Origin: Alphaproteobacteria bacterium
GTDB lineage: Bacteria; Pseudomonadota; Alphaproteobacteria; UBA8366
Assembly: GCA_018665505.1 (NCBI GenBank)
Contig: JABJCS010000132.1
Coordinates: forward strand, 1 to 5,932
Reading direction: 5' to 3'
Length of the DNA stretch: 5,932 bases
Part shown: piece by piece, positions 4,588 to 5,932 of the stretch
Position numbering within the stretch: the stretch's first letter is position 1
Layout: every line of letters begins with the position of its first letter
Notes under the pieces: model-generated
The model's input: only the letters and a program-made list of their open reading frames with translations
Database searches by the model: none
What the model was told of the DNA's origin: nothing
Program-made: the position numbers and the translations under genes

Positions 4588-5932
4588 TTAGACGGCCTCA
4601 TGGACGACGCGTCCGCCAGTCATGGTGAGGAGGGATGTAATATCCGGAATATCGTCTTCCGCCATGGTCAGCAGATCTTCCGACAAGATTGCTAGGTCCG
4701 CATACTTCCCAGGCTCAAGCGTACCTTTGACGTCTTCCTCGAAACTCAACCAAGCGCCTTCGCGGGAAGCACAAGCGAGGGCTTCGGTGCGCGACAAGAC
4801 TTGCGCGTCACCAAGGCGCTCTCCCGTTTCCTCGGTCTTGCGGGAGACCACGTGCCAGATTGGATGGAATAGAGTTGGCGGCACATTATCGGTGGCGAGA
4901 GAGACGTGAATTCCGGCATCGATAAGATCGCGCATCGGTAAGATGCGGTCGACTTCGGATGCCCCGAGGTCGCGGCGGAGTTGTTCGCCGTCCTGATAGA
5001 GCCAGCGGTTGCTATAGGCTTGCAGGACGAGGCCTAAATCTTTGATGCGAGCGATCTCGTCCTTCGAGTAGACGCCGATATGCTCGATCAGCCATCGTTG
5101 CCCGGCAATTGGGGCACGTTTATCCACCTCTTCGTACAGATCGAGGATGTTATCGGTGAAGGAGCCGACACGAATTCCATTGCGCGCCGCTTCCACCATC
5201 AGTTCGAGCATCACGTCTTCGGGTAGTGCGGCGTCGAAATTGAACCCGGCCCATCCGGTATAGGGTCCGCACTCTGCGCGCAGCCGGTTTTCCTCGGAAT
5301 AATCCGATTCCGCATAAAACCCGGCCATGCGTAGGTACTCGTCCCCAAGTCCGCGCCCGCCCAGCCAACGGCCCCAGTCGACCAACAAGTCACGGACGTC
5401 GTCCGGATTGATGTTCGGCCAAGCTGGACTGAACATCAGATTAGCGCGAACCGGTGGCAACCCCTTCGAGCGTACGGCTTCATAGGCTGCGAGGACTTCG
5501 CCTGCGATACCGTGCCCTTCGAAGACGCTGGTCGTGCCATATCCGGCATAGACCTCCATCGAGCGCTCCAAACCGCTGGTACGATCGTCGAGGGTGAATT
5601 GCGGAATGCACTTCATCAATGTCTTCTCGACAAGTGGCTTATAGGTGAACTCATACAGCACACCCGTTGGATCGCCGGTTCCGTGATCTTTTTCGATTTG
5701 GATCGATGGCGTCGGCGGCATGGTGTCACGGTCGATCCCGGCGCGTTCCAATGCCATTGTGTTCGCAATGGAAACGAGCGGCAGAGTGTTTCGCCAATGC
5801 CCCCAAATGGCCCGTATATAGACGGGATGGTCGGGTGCGACATGGTCGATTTCTTGGCGGTTGGGAATCCTTTTCTCCGCGAGATTGTCCGGCACGCCGT
5901 AGTAGAAAGGCGGCTCGCCGATCGGCATGGTG
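4588..5932 (-). CDS. Amidohydrolase family 3 (YtcJ-like) hydrolase, N-terminus beyond the right edge
   Basis: Metal-dependent TIM-barrel hydrolase of the Amidohydrolase_3/YtcJ group, whose characterised members cleave amide bonds such as N-substituted formamides. The visible 448 codons are open to the window edge; the first Met (5928) is internal, because the family normally has about 100 more residues before this point with a beta-sandwich strand and the D-x-HxH metal motif. Numbering from that Met: IPNRQEIDHVAPDHPVYIRAIWGH (21-44), DPTGVLYE (86-93), GYGTTSVFEGHG (129-140), IEH (281-283), an Asp in LATDN (344-348), and the closing GTLEPGKYADLAILSEDLL (402-420) followed by TMTGGRVVHE. Two usual sites look altered: the HAxGD motif is replaced by SFTDN (256-260), and the Lys of the 'KxxxDG' strand is absent around MAGFYAESD (201-209). 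It is the first visible gene of the operon with the acyl-CoA synthetase, consistent with releasing an acid for CoA activation. Substrate unknown. Confidence 0.9.
   Translation of the reverse strand, partial: TMPIGEPPFYYGVPDNLAEKRIPNRQEIDHVAPDHPVYIRAIWGHWRNTLPLVSIANTMALERAGIDRDTMPPTPSIQIEKDHGTGDPTGVLYEFTYKPLVEKTLMKCIPQFTLDDRTSGLERSMEVYAGYGTTSVFEGHGIAGEVLAAYEAVRSKGLPPVRANLMFSPAWPNINPDDVRDLLVDWGRWLGGRGLGDEYLRMAGFYAESDYSEENRLRAECGPYTGWAGFNFDAALPEDVMLELMVEAARNGIRVGSFTDNILDLYEEVDKRAPIAGQRWLIEHIGVYSKDEIARIKDLGLVLQAYSNRWLYQDGEQLRRDLGASEVDRILPMRDLIDAGIHVSLATDNVPPTLFHPIWHVVSRKTEETGERLGDAQVLSRTEALACASREGAWLSFEEDVKGTLEPGKYADLAILSEDLLTMAEDDIPDITSLLTMTGGRVVHEAV

Noticed and set aside
5926..5928. ATG as the start of the amidohydrolase
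   Set aside because: The frame stays open to the window edge, and the family needs an upstream region with the HxH metal motif, so this Met is almost certainly internal.

Overview
The window looks like a chromosomal piece of a moderately GC-rich Gram-negative bacterium, probably an alphaproteobacterium. That placement is inferred from the style of the proteins and genes of about 55-60 % GC; there is no rRNA or tRNA to confirm it. Nothing points to a phage, transposon, CRISPR array or plasmid. All recognisable genes encode small-molecule enzymes, mostly catabolic.

Left part (1-2332). A leucine-dehydrogenase-type amino acid dehydrogenase reads leftward from 722 and is cut by the left window edge. 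It does not appear as a simple closed ORF because its stop codon lies outside. It is divergent from a complete inosine/uridine-type nucleoside hydrolase (1100-2041, rightward). The two are separated by about 377 bases without a convincing gene, and the core of this gap (841-1020) is only 24 % GC by direct count. A small uncharacterised 72-residue protein (2114-2332) follows the hydrolase on the same strand, with a good ribosome binding site.

Right part (2344-5932). Three tightly packed genes read leftward as one apparent operon. In transcription order they are an Amidohydrolase_3/YtcJ-like metal-dependent hydrolase (start beyond the right edge, stop at 4588), an AMP-forming acyl-CoA synthetase (start 4579, 8 bases later), and a 2-hydroxychromene-2-carboxylate isomerase-like DsbA/GST-kappa protein (2947-2348). 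The order suggests a catabolic route: hydrolysis of an amide, ester or similar bond, CoA activation of the released acid, and isomerisation or thiol chemistry on an intermediate. The substrate cannot be read from the sequence.

The most notable finding is a frameshift in the acyl-CoA synthetase near 3199-3207. The frame stops at 3131 after 482 residues, yet the whole missing C-terminal domain, including the catalytic lysine motif, is intact in another frame. That second frame ends at 2944 in an ATGA overlap with the isomerase start. Loss of an 8-base unit from a short tandem repeat explains the break and restores the expected family spacing. A second point is that the YtcJ-like hydrolase appears to lack a normally conserved metal-site histidine and lysine. 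I found no clearly new multi-gene system.
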